Below are positions 57,439-64,000 of a stretch of 64,000 nt of DNA, in pieces. The notes under the pieces were generated by a model. The model ran no database searches. It saw only the letters and a program-made list of their open reading frames with translations, and was not told where the DNA came from. Numbering within the stretch: the stretch's first letter is position 1; each line of letters opens with the position of its first letter. Made by a program: the position numbers and the translations under genes. The DNA is taken from contig JAQUPF010000006.1 of the NCBI GenBank assembly GCA_028716845.1, forward strand, positions 1 through 64,000, in the 5' to 3' direction. Origin of the DNA: a bacterium (GTDB lineage: Bacteria > Auribacterota > Tritonobacteria > UBA1439).

Positions 57439-60400
57439 ATGAGCGCGTTCGTCCATCTCCACTGCCACAGCTGCCACTCCTTTCTCGAGGGGGCGAGCCG
57501 CGTCGAGGAGCTCGCGGAGCGGGCCGCCGCCCTCGGCATGGAGGCGCTCGCCCTCACCGACACGAACGGCCTCTACGGCGCCGTCGCCTTCCACGGCGCG
57601 GCGCGCGCGGCGGGCATCAGGCCGATCACCGGCGCCGAGATGCGGGCGGGGGGGACGCGGGCGGTCATCCTGGCCCGCAACCTCGCCGGCTACGAGCGGC
57701 TCTGCGCGCTCATCACGTCGTTCCACCTCGCCGGCGGCGGGGCCGCGGCGCTCGCCCCGCTCCTCCGGGAGGAGCTCGGCCGCGGCGATCGGGACGTCGT
57801 CGTCATCCTCGGGGCGGGGCACGCCGTCAGGCTCCTGCGCCCGCCCGTCCCCCCCTCGGCCTACCTTGAGATCCCCGCGGCCGCGGGCGGGGCCGCGATC
57901 GCCCGCCTCGCCCGCCTCGCCGGCCGTCTCGGCATCCCCCCCGTCGCCACCGGCCCCGTCCTCTTCGCCCTCCCCGGGGGGCACGAGGTTCACCGGGTCC
58001 TCGCCGCCGTGCGGGCGCGCGCGACGGTGGCGACGGTCCCGACCGGCATCCTCGCCCCGCCGGGGGCGTTCCTCCGGAGCGGGGAGGAGATGCGCCGCCT
58101 CTTCTCCTCCTGCCCCGAGGCCGTGGAGAACGCCGGCCGCATCGCCCGCTCCTGCGACCTCGATCTGCCGCTCGGCCGCCGCCACCTGCCCCGCGTCGCC
58201 CTGCCGCCGGGCGAGACGGCCGACGGCCGCCTCGCGACCCTCTGCCGGCGGGGGCTCGCGGCGCGCTACGTCCCGTCCCGGCGGCGCGCGGCGGGGGAGC
58301 GCCTGCGGCACGAGCTCGGCGTCATCCGCCGGTTCGGGTTCTCCCCGTACTTCCTCGTCGTCCACGACATCGTCGCCGAGGCGCGGCGGCGCGGCATCCC
58401 GACCATCGGCCGCGGGTCGGCCGCCGGCTCCATCGTCTCGTACTGCCTGGGGATCACGCACGTCGACCCCGTCGCGCACGACCTCTTCTTCGAGCGCTTC
58501 CTCAATCCCGAGCGGGGGAGCCCGCCCGACATCGACCTCGACTTCGGCTGGAGGCGCCGCGACGAGATGATCGGGTACGTCTACCGGCGGCACGGGGCCG
58601 ACCGCGTGGCGATGCTCTCCACGCTCGCCACCTTCGGCGCCCGCTCGGCCGTGCGGGAGATCGGGAAGGCGCTCGGCGTGCCGGCGGCGGAGATCGACCG
58701 CTGGACCGCCCATCTCCCCCATGCCCCCGCCTCCTCCCTCGCGAGGGCCCGGGCGCTCCTCCCCGAGTGCCGCTCCCTCCCCCTCGGGCGCGAGCCGCTC
58801 CGGACGATCGCGCGGCTCGCCGCCGCCGTCGACGGCTTCCCCCGCCACCTGGGCGTCCACACCGGCGGCGTGGTCATCACCCCCTTCCCCATCGCCCGCC
58901 TCGCGCCGCTCGAGATCGCCGCGAAGGGGATCGCCGTCACGCAGTACGAGATGCGCGCCGCCGAGGCGATCGGCCTCGTGAAGATCGACCTCCTCGGCCA
59001 GCGCTCGCTCGCCGTCCTCGAGGACGCCGTCGCCGCGGTCGTCGCGAACCGCGGCGTCGTCCCCCCCGTGGACCGTTTCGGCGAGGTCGCCGGCGACGAG
59101 GCGACGCGGGCGCTCATCCGGGAGGGGCGCACGATGGGCTGCTTCTACATCGAGAGCCCCGCCATGCGGCAGCTGCTGCGGAAGCTCGACGTCGCCTCCT
59201 ACGAAGACCTCGTCGCCGCCAGCTCCGTCATCAGGCCGGGGGTGGCCGAGAGCGGCATGCTGCGGCAGTACGTCGCGCGCCACCGCGGCCGCGAGAAGAC
59301 CGCCTTCCTCCACCCGGCGCTCGCCGGCGTCCTCGCCGCGACGCACGGCGTCATGATCTACCAGGAGGACGTCATGCGGGTCGCCCACCTCGTCGCCGGG
59401 ATGACGCTCGCGGAGGCGGACCTCCTCCGCCGGGCGATGAGCGGGAAGGCGCGCTCGCGGGAGGCGATGGAGGCGCTCGAGCGGCGGTTCGCGGCCGCCG
59501 CCTCGTCCCGCGGCATCCGGCCGGCGGCCGCCGCCGAGATCTGGCGGCAGATCGCGAGCTTCGCCGGCTACGCCTTCTGCAAGGCCCACAGCGCGTCGTT
59601 CGCCCTCCTCTCCATGCAGGTCGCCTACCTGAAGGCGCACTGGCCCGAGGAGTTCATGGCCGCCGTCCTCTCCAACGGCGGCGGCTTCTACCACGCGCAG
59701 GCCTACCTCGACGAGGCGCGCCGCATGGGGATCGGGATCCGCCCGCCCGACGTCAACCGGAGCGGGACCGCCTACACCGCCGGCCCCGGCTGGATCCGGG
59801 TGGGACTCCTGCAGGTGAAGGGGCTGAAGGGAGGGACGATGGATCGTATCGCCGGCTCGCGGGAGAACGGCGGGCCGTTCGCCTCGCTCGCCGATTTTCT
59901 GGAGCGCGTCCGGCCCGACAGGCGGGAGGCCGAGGCGCTCGTCACGTGCGGCGCGTGCGACGCCTTCGGCCGCCGGCCCGCCCTCCTCCGCGCGCTCCAT
60001 CTCCTCGGCGCCGCGCCGGGCCGCGACGAGACGCCCCTCCTCCCCCTCGCCCCCTCCCCGTCCCTCCCCTCCCCCGCCCGGATCGCCCCCGACTGCGACG
60101 GGGCGACCCGGCTCGCCATGGAGCGGGAGGCGCTCGGCGTCTGGGCCTCCCGCCACCCGCTCGATGCGTGCGGAGTCGAAACGGGGAACGGCCGCCTCGC
60201 GGCGGCGGATCTCGGCGCGCACGCGGGCGAGCGGGTCGAGCTTCTCGGCTGGATCGTCTGCTCGAAGCGCGTGCGGACGTCGAGGGGGGACTACATGCGG
60301 TTCATCACGATGGAGGACACGACCGCCCTCTTCGAGATTGTGCTCTTCCCCCGCCCCTACCGGCGGTACGGCCGGCTCCTCGCGTCGCCGGGGCCGTTCG

Positions 60401-60489
60401 CGGTGGAGGGGCGCGCGGCGGACGATGCCGGGGTGGTCGTCGTCAACGCCGAACGGCTGCGGCTCCTCGAGCCGGGCGGGGGGCGATGA
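57439..60489 (+). CDS. dnaE2: Error-prone DNA polymerase III alpha subunit, DnaE2-type
   Basis: 1016 residues, shorter than a replicative DnaE and typical of DnaE2/ImuC. A PHP domain (HLHCHSCHSFLEGAS) is followed by the polymerase core with catalytic Asp366 and Asp368 in PPDIDLDF and a third acidic site in LVKIDLLG; GRGSAAGSIVSYCLGIT is the family fingerprint. A C-terminal OB fold (ELLGWIVCSKRVRTSRGDYM) is present; the tau-binding tail is missing. An in-frame GTG at 57418 lies within repeat copy 8. The 3' end overlaps a convergent small ORF by 133 bases. Confidence 0.93.
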   Translation: MSAFVHLHCHSCHSFLEGASRVEELAERAAALGMEALALTDTNGLYGAVAFHGAARAAGIRPITGAEMRAGGTRAVILARNLAGYERLCALITSFHLAGGGAAALAPLLREELGRGDRDVVVILGAGHAVRLLRPPVPPSAYLEIPAAAGGAAIARLARLAGRLGIPPVATGPVLFALPGGHEVHRVLAAVRARATVATVPTGILAPPGAFLRSGEEMRRLFSSCPEAVENAGRIARSCDLDLPLGRRHLPRVALPPGETADGRLATLCRRGLAARYVPSRRRAAGERLRHELGVIRRFGFSPYFLVVHDIVAEARRRGIPTIGRGSAAGSIVSYCLGITHVDPVAHDLFFERFLNPERGSPPDIDLDFGWRRRDEMIGYVYRRHGADRVAMLSTLATFGARSAVREIGKALGVPAAEIDRWTAHLPHAPASSLARARALLPECRSLPLGREPLRTIARLAAAVDGFPRHLGVHTGGVVITPFPIARLAPLEIAAKGIAVTQYEMRAAEAIGLVKIDLLGQRSLAVLEDAVAAVVANRGVVPPVDRFGEVAGDEATRALIREGRTMGCFYIESPAMRQLLRKLDVASYEDLVAASSVIRPGVAESGMLRQYVARHRGREKTAFLHPALAGVLAATHGVMIYQEDVMRVAHLVAGMTLAEADLLRRAMSGKARSREAMEALERRFAAAASSRGIRPAAAAEIWRQIASFAGYAFCKAHSASFALLSMQVAYLKAHWPEEFMAAVLSNGGGFYHAQAYLDEARRMGIGIRPPDVNRSGTAYTAGPGWIRVGLLQVKGLKGGTMDRIAGSRENGGPFASLADFLERVRPDRREAEALVTCGACDAFGRRPALLRALHLLGAAPGRDETPLLPLAPSPSLPSPARIAPDCDGATRLAMEREALGVWASRHPLDACGVETGNGRLAAADLGAHAGERVELLGWIVCSKRVRTSRGDYMRFITMEDTTALFEIVLFPRPYRRYGRLLASPGPFAVEGRAADDAGVVVVNAERLRLLEPGGGR

Positions 60490-60647
60490 GGACGGCGGCC
60501 GGCGTCGGCGCCGACGATGAGGCGCTTGAACCGCCTGAACTCCCTTGATTTTCGCTCAACCCTTGACCACCTCTGGATTTCCCCGAGATCCACCTCCCTG
60601 GAATTCGCCACCAACTCGGCGCTCGTCATCTCCTCGATGGATTTCAT
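60357..60647 (-). CDS. Small ORF downstream of DUF3175, overlapping dnaE2 (hypothetical)
   Basis: 96 codons. Its ATG overlaps the DUF3175 stop as ATGA. The first 55 residues look protein-like (MKSIEEMTSAELVANSREV, then a Lys/Arg-rich helix with VERKSREFRRFKRLIV). The rest, antisense to the dnaE2 end, is Pro/Ser/Arg low complexity. The original C-terminus may have been lost when dnaE2 was placed here. No family is recognised. Confidence 0.5.
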   Translation of the reverse strand: MKSIEEMTSAELVANSREVDLGEIQRWSRVERKSREFRRFKRLIVGADAGRRPHRPPPGSRSRSRSALTTTTPASSAARPSTANGPGDARSRPYRR

Positions 60648-60952
60648 AGAGGTTTGCCACTCCGGCGGGGGCGGCCGTAGAGGGCGCGCAGCTCGTCCTT
60701 CGCCGCCTGGAGCCGGGCTCGCCGGTCGGCGGGCAGGTTCCTCCCCGCCCGGTTGATGTAGAACGTCAGCATCGACATCGCCGACCGGTACGGTTCCGAT
60801 TTCCGTCGCCCGCTCCGCTCCGCCGACCGCTTCAGCGAGCGGGCGATGGCGCGGGGGTCCTCCAGCGTGAAGACGCCGGGCTCGAGATCGAGGGCGTCGC
60901 TGGTCCGGGTCACGCGCTGCGACCAGCGCCCGCCCGCGTCGGCGGCCCTCAT
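60644..60952 (-). CDS. DUF3175 domain protein
   Basis: 102 residues. It matches the DUF3175 pattern closely: WSQRVTRTSDALDLEPGVF, DPRAIARSLKRSAERS, SMLTFYINRAGRNLP and KDELRALYGR. The function is unknown; the family is small, basic and cytoplasmic, and is often seen with stress genes. It lies 10 bases after osmC and is coupled to the next small ORF. Confidence 0.85.
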   Translation of the reverse strand: MRAADAGGRWSQRVTRTSDALDLEPGVFTLEDPRAIARSLKRSAERSGRRKSEPYRSAMSMLTFYINRAGRNLPADRRARLQAAKDELRALYGRPRRSGKPL

Positions 60953-60962
60953 GCCGCGCCCC

Positions 60963-61523
60963 TCAATTTCGGTCGAGCTGAACGGAGACCGGCACCGGCC
61001 TGGCGATGCTGTTGAACACCGGCGAATATTTCTGCGCCATCCGCAGGAGCTCCTCTTTCCGCTCCTCGGGAATGTCCGCCTCGATTTTGAAATAGATCCG
61101 GATCTCCTTGTACCCGACGGGGACATCCTCGGATATCCCGAGAAAGCCCCGGAGGTCCAGGTCGCCCTCGTACCGGGACTCCACCTTCCGCAGCTCGATG
61201 CCGCGCGCGGCGGCGTGGGCGACGAGGCTCGTCGTCAGGCAGCCTGACAGGGCCACGAGGAGATACTCCACCGGGTTGGGGCCGAGATTCCGCCCGCACA
61301 GGACGGGCGGCTCGTCGATCTCAAAGGCCATCCGCTCCCGCGAGTCATCCTCCTTCAGCGCGCCGCGGAACGTCTTGACCGTCGCGCGGTTGTGCGCGCC
61401 GTCAATCCATTCGTTCCGCGCGCGGAATTGGAACCGCGCGATTTCGGCATTCCCCTTGATCTGCTCGATCGTGCCGAGCAACTGGTCCACGTTGACGCCG
61501 TTCACCTTCTTCTTCCCCGCCAT
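60963..61523 (-). CDS. OsmC-family peroxidase
   Basis: 186 residues. The two reactive cysteines are in PPVLCGRNLGPNPVEYLL and ALSGCLTTSLVAHAAARGI, the OsmC/Ohr layout. It should reduce organic hydroperoxides with a dithiol partner. The ribosome site AAGGAGGTGA, 4 bases before ATG, is nearly the full complement of the 16S 3' end, so high expression is likely. Two stable hairpins precede it. Confidence 0.92.
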   Translation of the reverse strand: MAGKKKVNGVNVDQLLGTIEQIKGNAEIARFQFRARNEWIDGAHNRATVKTFRGALKEDDSRERMAFEIDEPPVLCGRNLGPNPVEYLLVALSGCLTTSLVAHAAARGIELRKVESRYEGDLDLRGFLGISEDVPVGYKEIRIYFKIEADIPEERKEELLRMAQKYSPVFNSIARPVPVSVQLDRN

Positions 61524-61554
61524 TGCATCACCTCCTTCCCGCCTCTTCGGCAGT

Positions 61555-61592
61555 GCGGCCGACCGGCCGCCCGGAGCGGGAAACCCCGCTCC
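61555..61592 (-). promoter_or_regulatory. Tandem hairpins between rnk and osmC
   Basis: GCGGCC-GACC-GGCCGC (61555-61570) and GGAGCGGG-AAAC-CCCGCTCC (61573-61592), both perfect. No T-tract follows on the minus strand. They may stabilise the osmC message or mark a processing site. Confidence 0.55.
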
Positions 61593-61602
61593 AGGCGCGC
61601 CC

Positions 61603-62019
61603 CTACAGGTGGAGGTCTCCCGCCGCCTCCGGCTGGTAGAGGATCTCCTCGATCCGGATCCGCCGTTTCCCGCCGGGAACGGTCCATTCTATGGTGTCGC
61701 CCTTCGAATAGCCCAGCAGGGCGGTCCCGAGGGGGGCCAGCACCGACATCTTCCCCTCGTTGATGTCGGCATCGGCGGGGAAGACGAGCGTGATCTCCGT
61801 CTCCTCCCCGTCGTCGAGGTCACGGAACCTGAGCCGCGTGTTCATCGTCACGACGGTCTTCGGGACCTCGTTCGATTCCACGATCTCCGCCGTGCGGAGC
61901 TCCGCCTCGAGCGACTTCAGGTCGTTCCGGTCCCTGTAGTTGAACGTTCCCGCCACCGAGAGCAGCTCGTCGAGTCGCCGGTGGTCGTTCGCCGTGACGA
62001 AGATGCGCCTCTCCTTCAT
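61603..62019 (-). CDS. rnk: Rnk-type nucleoside diphosphate kinase regulator (GreA/GreB C-domain)
   Basis: 138 residues from the ATG before KERRIF, with GGGAG upstream. A short N-terminal helical part (NDHRRLDELLS) and a GreA/GreB-like FKBP-fold C-domain (VFPADADINEGKMSVLAPLGTALLGYSKGD and EWTVPGG). Rnk binds RNA polymerase like a Gre factor but has a short coiled coil; it influences nucleoside-diphosphate kinase levels in proteobacteria. Confidence 0.88.
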   Translation of the reverse strand: MKERRIFVTANDHRRLDELLSVAGTFNYRDRNDLKSLEAELRTAEIVESNEVPKTVVTMNTRLRFRDLDDGEETEITLVFPADADINEGKMSVLAPLGTALLGYSKGDTIEWTVPGGKRRIRIEEILYQPEAAGDLHL

Positions 62020-62069
62020 GTCGTGTCTCCCGGTGAGCGCGACCGGCACCGGCATCGCGCGCGTTCGCC

Positions 62070-62088
62070 GGGGGGCGGCACGCCCCCC
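62070..62088 (-). promoter_or_regulatory. Hairpin between the ferritin-like gene and rnk
   Basis: GGGGGGC-GGCAC-GCCCCCC, a perfect 7-base-pair GC stem, in the 99-base gap. There is no T-tract. Confidence 0.5.
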
Positions 62089-62118
62089 ATCGGACGGGTT
62101 TGCCGCTCGGCCTGCGGG

Positions 62119-62421
62119 CTACTTCAGCTTCTCGATCTCCTCCTCGACCTCGTCCGCCCCTTCCGCGTAGAACTTCTCCTCGTCGGGCGTGAGCTCGCGG
62201 AGGAGCCGGAGGAATTCGCCCGCGTGGACGCGCTCCTCATCGGCGATGTCCTTCAGGACCTCGATGGCGAGCCGGTTGTCCGTTGACTCGGCGAGCTGCA
62301 TGTACAGCTGAATCGCCTCGTACTCCGCGGCGACCATGAACCTGACTGCCCGGATGAGCTCCTCATCCGTCAGCTTCCTGTCGCTCGCGAGCCCCGAGAA
62401 GGGCGATCCGAAATCCGGCAT
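62119..62421 (-). CDS. Ferritin-like diiron protein resembling encapsulin cargo
   Basis: 100 residues, two long helices with the diiron pattern AAEYEAIQLY and DIADEERVHAGEFLRLL (ExxH). The C-terminal FYAEGADEVEEEIEKLK tail is acidic. The length and motif spacing resemble the ferritin-like domain fused to Pyrococcus encapsulin and the short encapsulated ferritins, which need a shell for iron storage. No encapsulin shell gene is within the window. Alternatively it is a free oxidative-stress diiron protein, as the peroxiredoxin neighbour would suggest. Confidence 0.8.
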   Translation of the reverse strand: MPDFGSPFSGLASDRKLTDEELIRAVRFMVAAEYEAIQLYMQLAESTDNRLAIEVLKDIADEERVHAGEFLRLLRELTPDEEKFYAEGADEVEEEIEKLK

Positions 62422-62442
62422 GACTGGTCCCTCCCTCCCGTT

Positions 62443-62465
62443 CCGGGCGCCGAAACCGCGCCCGG
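62443..62465 (-). promoter_or_regulatory. Hairpin in the ferritin-like gene leader
   Basis: CCGGGCGC-CGAAACC-GCGCCCGG, a perfect 8-base-pair stem, ends about 20 bases before the ATG, upstream of a GGGAGGG ribosome site. The rest of the 143-base gap to the peroxiredoxin stop shows nothing else certain. Confidence 0.5.
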
Positions 62466-62564
62466 GGCCTCTCTACGTCCCGCGCATGCGGACAGATCGC
62501 TTCAGGGGCGAGGCACGCACATGCGCCGCGCCCCTTTGCCCGCAACGCGGATGGCCGGCCGGGT

Positions 62565-63251
62565 TCAGTTCCCGTGCGGGCACTTCTTCAGGCAGAGGAA
62601 CCAGTCGAGGCACGTGTAGTCCTTCCCCGCTCCCTCGACCCGTTCCTTCGCCACGCCGCATGACCCGGGCGGCGGGATGATCACGTCGTCGCCGATCTCC
62701 CAGTTCGCGGGCGTCGCGATGCCGTGCTCGTCGGAGTGCTGCATCGCGACGAGGAGCCGCCTGATCTCCTGCATGTTCCGCCCGTTCGAGAGCGGATAGT
62801 AGAGGATGGCGCGGACGATCGCCTTGGGGTCGATGATGAAGACGGCGCGGACGGCCTGCGTCGAGCTCGCGGCGGGCTGGAGCATCCCGAAGGCCTTCGA
62901 GATCTCCATCGTGAGGTCGCTGATCACCGGGAACATGACCTCGACGCCCTTCATGCCCTTGTACTCGATCCGCTCCTTGATCGTGCGCAGCCATGCGATG
63001 TGGCTGTAGGTGCTGTCGATGGACAGCCCGAGCAGCTCGCAGTTGAGTTTCCTGAAATCGTCGGCCATGCTCGCGAACGTCATGAACTCGGTCGTGCAGA
63101 CGGGCGTGAAGTCCGCGGGGTGGGAGAAGAAGATGACCCATTTGCCCTTGTAGTCCTTCGGGAACGTGATCTTCCCCTGCGTCGTTTCGGCCTCGAACTC
63201 CGGGGCCTTCTCGCCGATCAGCGGCATGCGGCCTCTCTCCTCACCCGTCAT
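62565..63251 (-). CDS. Peroxiredoxin (Prx6-type)
   Basis: 228 residues from an ATG with AAAGGAG upstream; an internal ATG at 63227 (PLIGEKAPEF) is the alternative. The peroxidatic Cys52 is in HPADFTPVCTTEF. The Prx6 long C-terminal arm ends with several cysteines (GSCGVAK, YTCLDWFLCLKKC), as in archaeal and thermophile Prx6 proteins with an extra resolving Cys. It reduces peroxides. It has its own promoter and a leader hairpin. Confidence 0.93.
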   Translation of the reverse strand: MTGEERGRMPLIGEKAPEFEAETTQGKITFPKDYKGKWVIFFSHPADFTPVCTTEFMTFASMADDFRKLNCELLGLSIDSTYSHIAWLRTIKERIEYKGMKGVEVMFPVISDLTMEISKAFGMLQPAASSTQAVRAVFIIDPKAIVRAILYYPLSNGRNMQEIRRLLVAMQHSDEHGIATPANWEIGDDVIIPPPGSCGVAKERVEGAGKDYTCLDWFLCLKKCPHGN

Positions 63252-63267
63252 CTCCCATCTCCTTTCT

Positions 63268-63281
63268 GCCCCGAATGGGGC
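63268..63281 (-). promoter_or_regulatory. Hairpin in the peroxiredoxin leader
   Basis: GCCCC-GAAT-GGGGC, a perfect 5-base-pair stem with a tetraloop, directly upstream of the AAAGGAG site. Confidence 0.5.
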
Positions 63282-63294
63282 TGTTGACGCCTTA

Positions 63295-63324
63295 TCTATA
63301 TCTCACATCAGGGCGGCAGGTCAA
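63295..63324 (-). promoter_or_regulatory. Peroxiredoxin promoter
   Basis: On the minus strand TTGACC, an 18-base spacer and TATAGA. The -35 lies over the last codons of the upstream iminopeptidase-like gene, so the stress cluster can be transcribed apart from it. Confidence 0.65.
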
Positions 63325-64000
63325 GCACCATCTCCCCGTCTGAGGCGGCGGCGGGAGGCGGCCCGACCGGCGGATGCGGTCGTTCGCGATTTCCTTCCCC
63401 GCAATTGGATGCCGATTTGAACGAGGCCTGTTCCACCTCCTCCAGGAATTCGATCAGCACCTGTCTGTACAACTCCGGCTCTTCGATGTGGGATTCATGT
63501 GCGCTCTGTTCGAAGATGACCCGGCGGGAGCCGGGGATGCCCTTATGGACGGTTTCGGCAATGGCGGGGGTGGCCTCATCGTGGCGGCCGGAGGTGACGA
63601 GCGTCGGGACGGCTATTTCGCCGAGCCGGCCGGTGATGTCCCAGTCCCTGAGGTTGCCGGTGACGTGGAATTCGCTCGGCCCGTTCATGGCGTGATAGAC
63701 CTCGGGATCCCGCATGAGCTGCTCCAGGGATCGGTTCAGGCAATCGGGCCAGGGATCGAGGCGGCAGACATGGCGCTGGTAGAACACCATCATGGCCTCG
63801 GTGTAGGCCGGATCGTCCGTCGTGCCGGCCCGCTCGTGGCGCAGGAGTGTTTCCTGGACATCGGCCGGCAGTTCCGCGCGCAGTCGATTGGCCTCCGCCA
63901 CCCACTGGCGCATGCTGGCGGGGGAACTCGCGATGACGAGCGACGCAACCCCGGCAGGTCGCGTCAGTGCGTATTGCATGGCCAGCATGCCGCCCCATGA
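63308..64000 (-). CDS. Proline iminopeptidase-like alpha/beta hydrolase (partial)
   Basis: The 5' end is outside the window; 230 codons are seen. The visible start includes SWGGMLAMQYA, the nucleophile elbow of proline iminopeptidase/S33 hydrolases (GxSWGG). VPTLVTSGRHDEATP carries the acid and FEQSAHESHIEEPE the catalytic His. It should release N-terminal residues from peptides or act as an amino-acid amidase. The last 30 residues are Pro-rich and nonconserved. Confidence 0.85.
   Translation of the reverse strand, partial: SWGGMLAMQYALTRPAGVASLVIASSPASMRQWVAEANRLRAELPADVQETLLRHERAGTTDDPAYTEAMMVFYQRHVCRLDPWPDCLNRSLEQLMRDPEVYHAMNGPSEFHVTGNLRDWDITGRLGEIAVPTLVTSGRHDEATPAIAETVHKGIPGSRRVIFEQSAHESHIEEPELYRQVLIEFLEEVEQASFKSASNCGEGNRERPHPPVGPPPAAASDGEMVLDLPP

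Overview
The window is strongly GC-rich, gene-dense bacterial chromosome, almost entirely housekeeping and biosynthetic. No phage, transposase, CRISPR array or conjugation gene was seen. RecA, LexA, ScpAB, bacterial-type aminoacyl-tRNA synthetases and Shine-Dalgarno sites place it in Bacteria. The phylum cannot be fixed from the sequence. The mix of archaeal-type enzymes (dehydroquinate synthase II with its ADH synthase partner, ApgM-type mutase) and abundant dispersed intergenic repeats fits an uncultured lineage such as the PVC/Omnitrophota neighbourhood, but that is inference.

Layout. (1) 18.0 kb down to 1, minus strand: one long coupled run of recA, an HtrA-like gene, recX, alaS, hisDCBHAFI, trpE, trpG, a methyltransferase, a membrane protein, a metallo-beta-lactamase-fold gene, a 43-residue small ORF, metF, an AspT-type antiporter and a radical SAM gene cut by the window edge. 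Most junctions are 4-base ATGA/GTGA overlaps or very short gaps. (2) 23.4-18.2 kb, minus: nadC, birA, coaX, mnmA, HIT, pncC/cinA, thpR, ending in an intrinsic terminator. (3) 23.8-28.0 kb, plus: a cytosine-deaminase-like amidohydrolase and a hybrid sensor kinase. (4) 36.8-28.0 kb, minus: hom, apgM-like, lysC, cimA, valS and an alpha/beta hydrolase. (5) 41.6-37.3 kb, minus: tRNA-Pro(GGG), a CHASE4 hybrid kinase and an unassigned ATP-grasp enzyme. (6) 52.2-41.8 kb, minus: acylphosphatase, trpS, scpA, scpB, pheA, ADH synthase, dehydroquinate synthase II, tyrA, a secreted phosphodiesterase with a lectin-like N-terminus and an M50 protease. (7) 52.5-60.5 kb, plus: an acyltransferase, a glycerol-3-phosphate dehydrogenase, and a lexA, dinB, dnaE2 damage-response/mutagenesis cassette. 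(8) 64.0-60.4 kb, minus: a proline-iminopeptidase-like gene (cut by the edge), peroxiredoxin, ferritin-like protein, Rnk, OsmC, DUF3175 and a small overlapping ORF. This is a stress cluster with a stable GC hairpin in every leader or gap from the peroxiredoxin leader to osmC.

How the genes work together. Histidine synthesis is nearly complete here (hisG, hisE and a histidinol phosphatase are not in the window). Aromatic synthesis enters by the archaeal-type route (ADH synthase, DHQ synthase II) and feeds pheA, tyrA and trpEG. The hom/apgM-like/lysC/cimA block links aspartate-family and branched-chain synthesis, with no ordinary homoserine kinase in view.

Most notable: an HtrA homologue whose catalytic serine is asparagine; the archaeal-type shikimate entry; an ApgM-like gene between hom and lysC that could supply homoserine kinase activity; a lexA-dinB-dnaE2 cassette without imuA whose genes are separated by a dispersed inverted-repeat family, one copy of which supplies the C-terminus and stop codon of dinB; two genes (nadC, acylphosphatase) whose promoters predict leaderless transcripts; and a ferritin-like protein resembling encapsulin cargo with no shell gene nearby.
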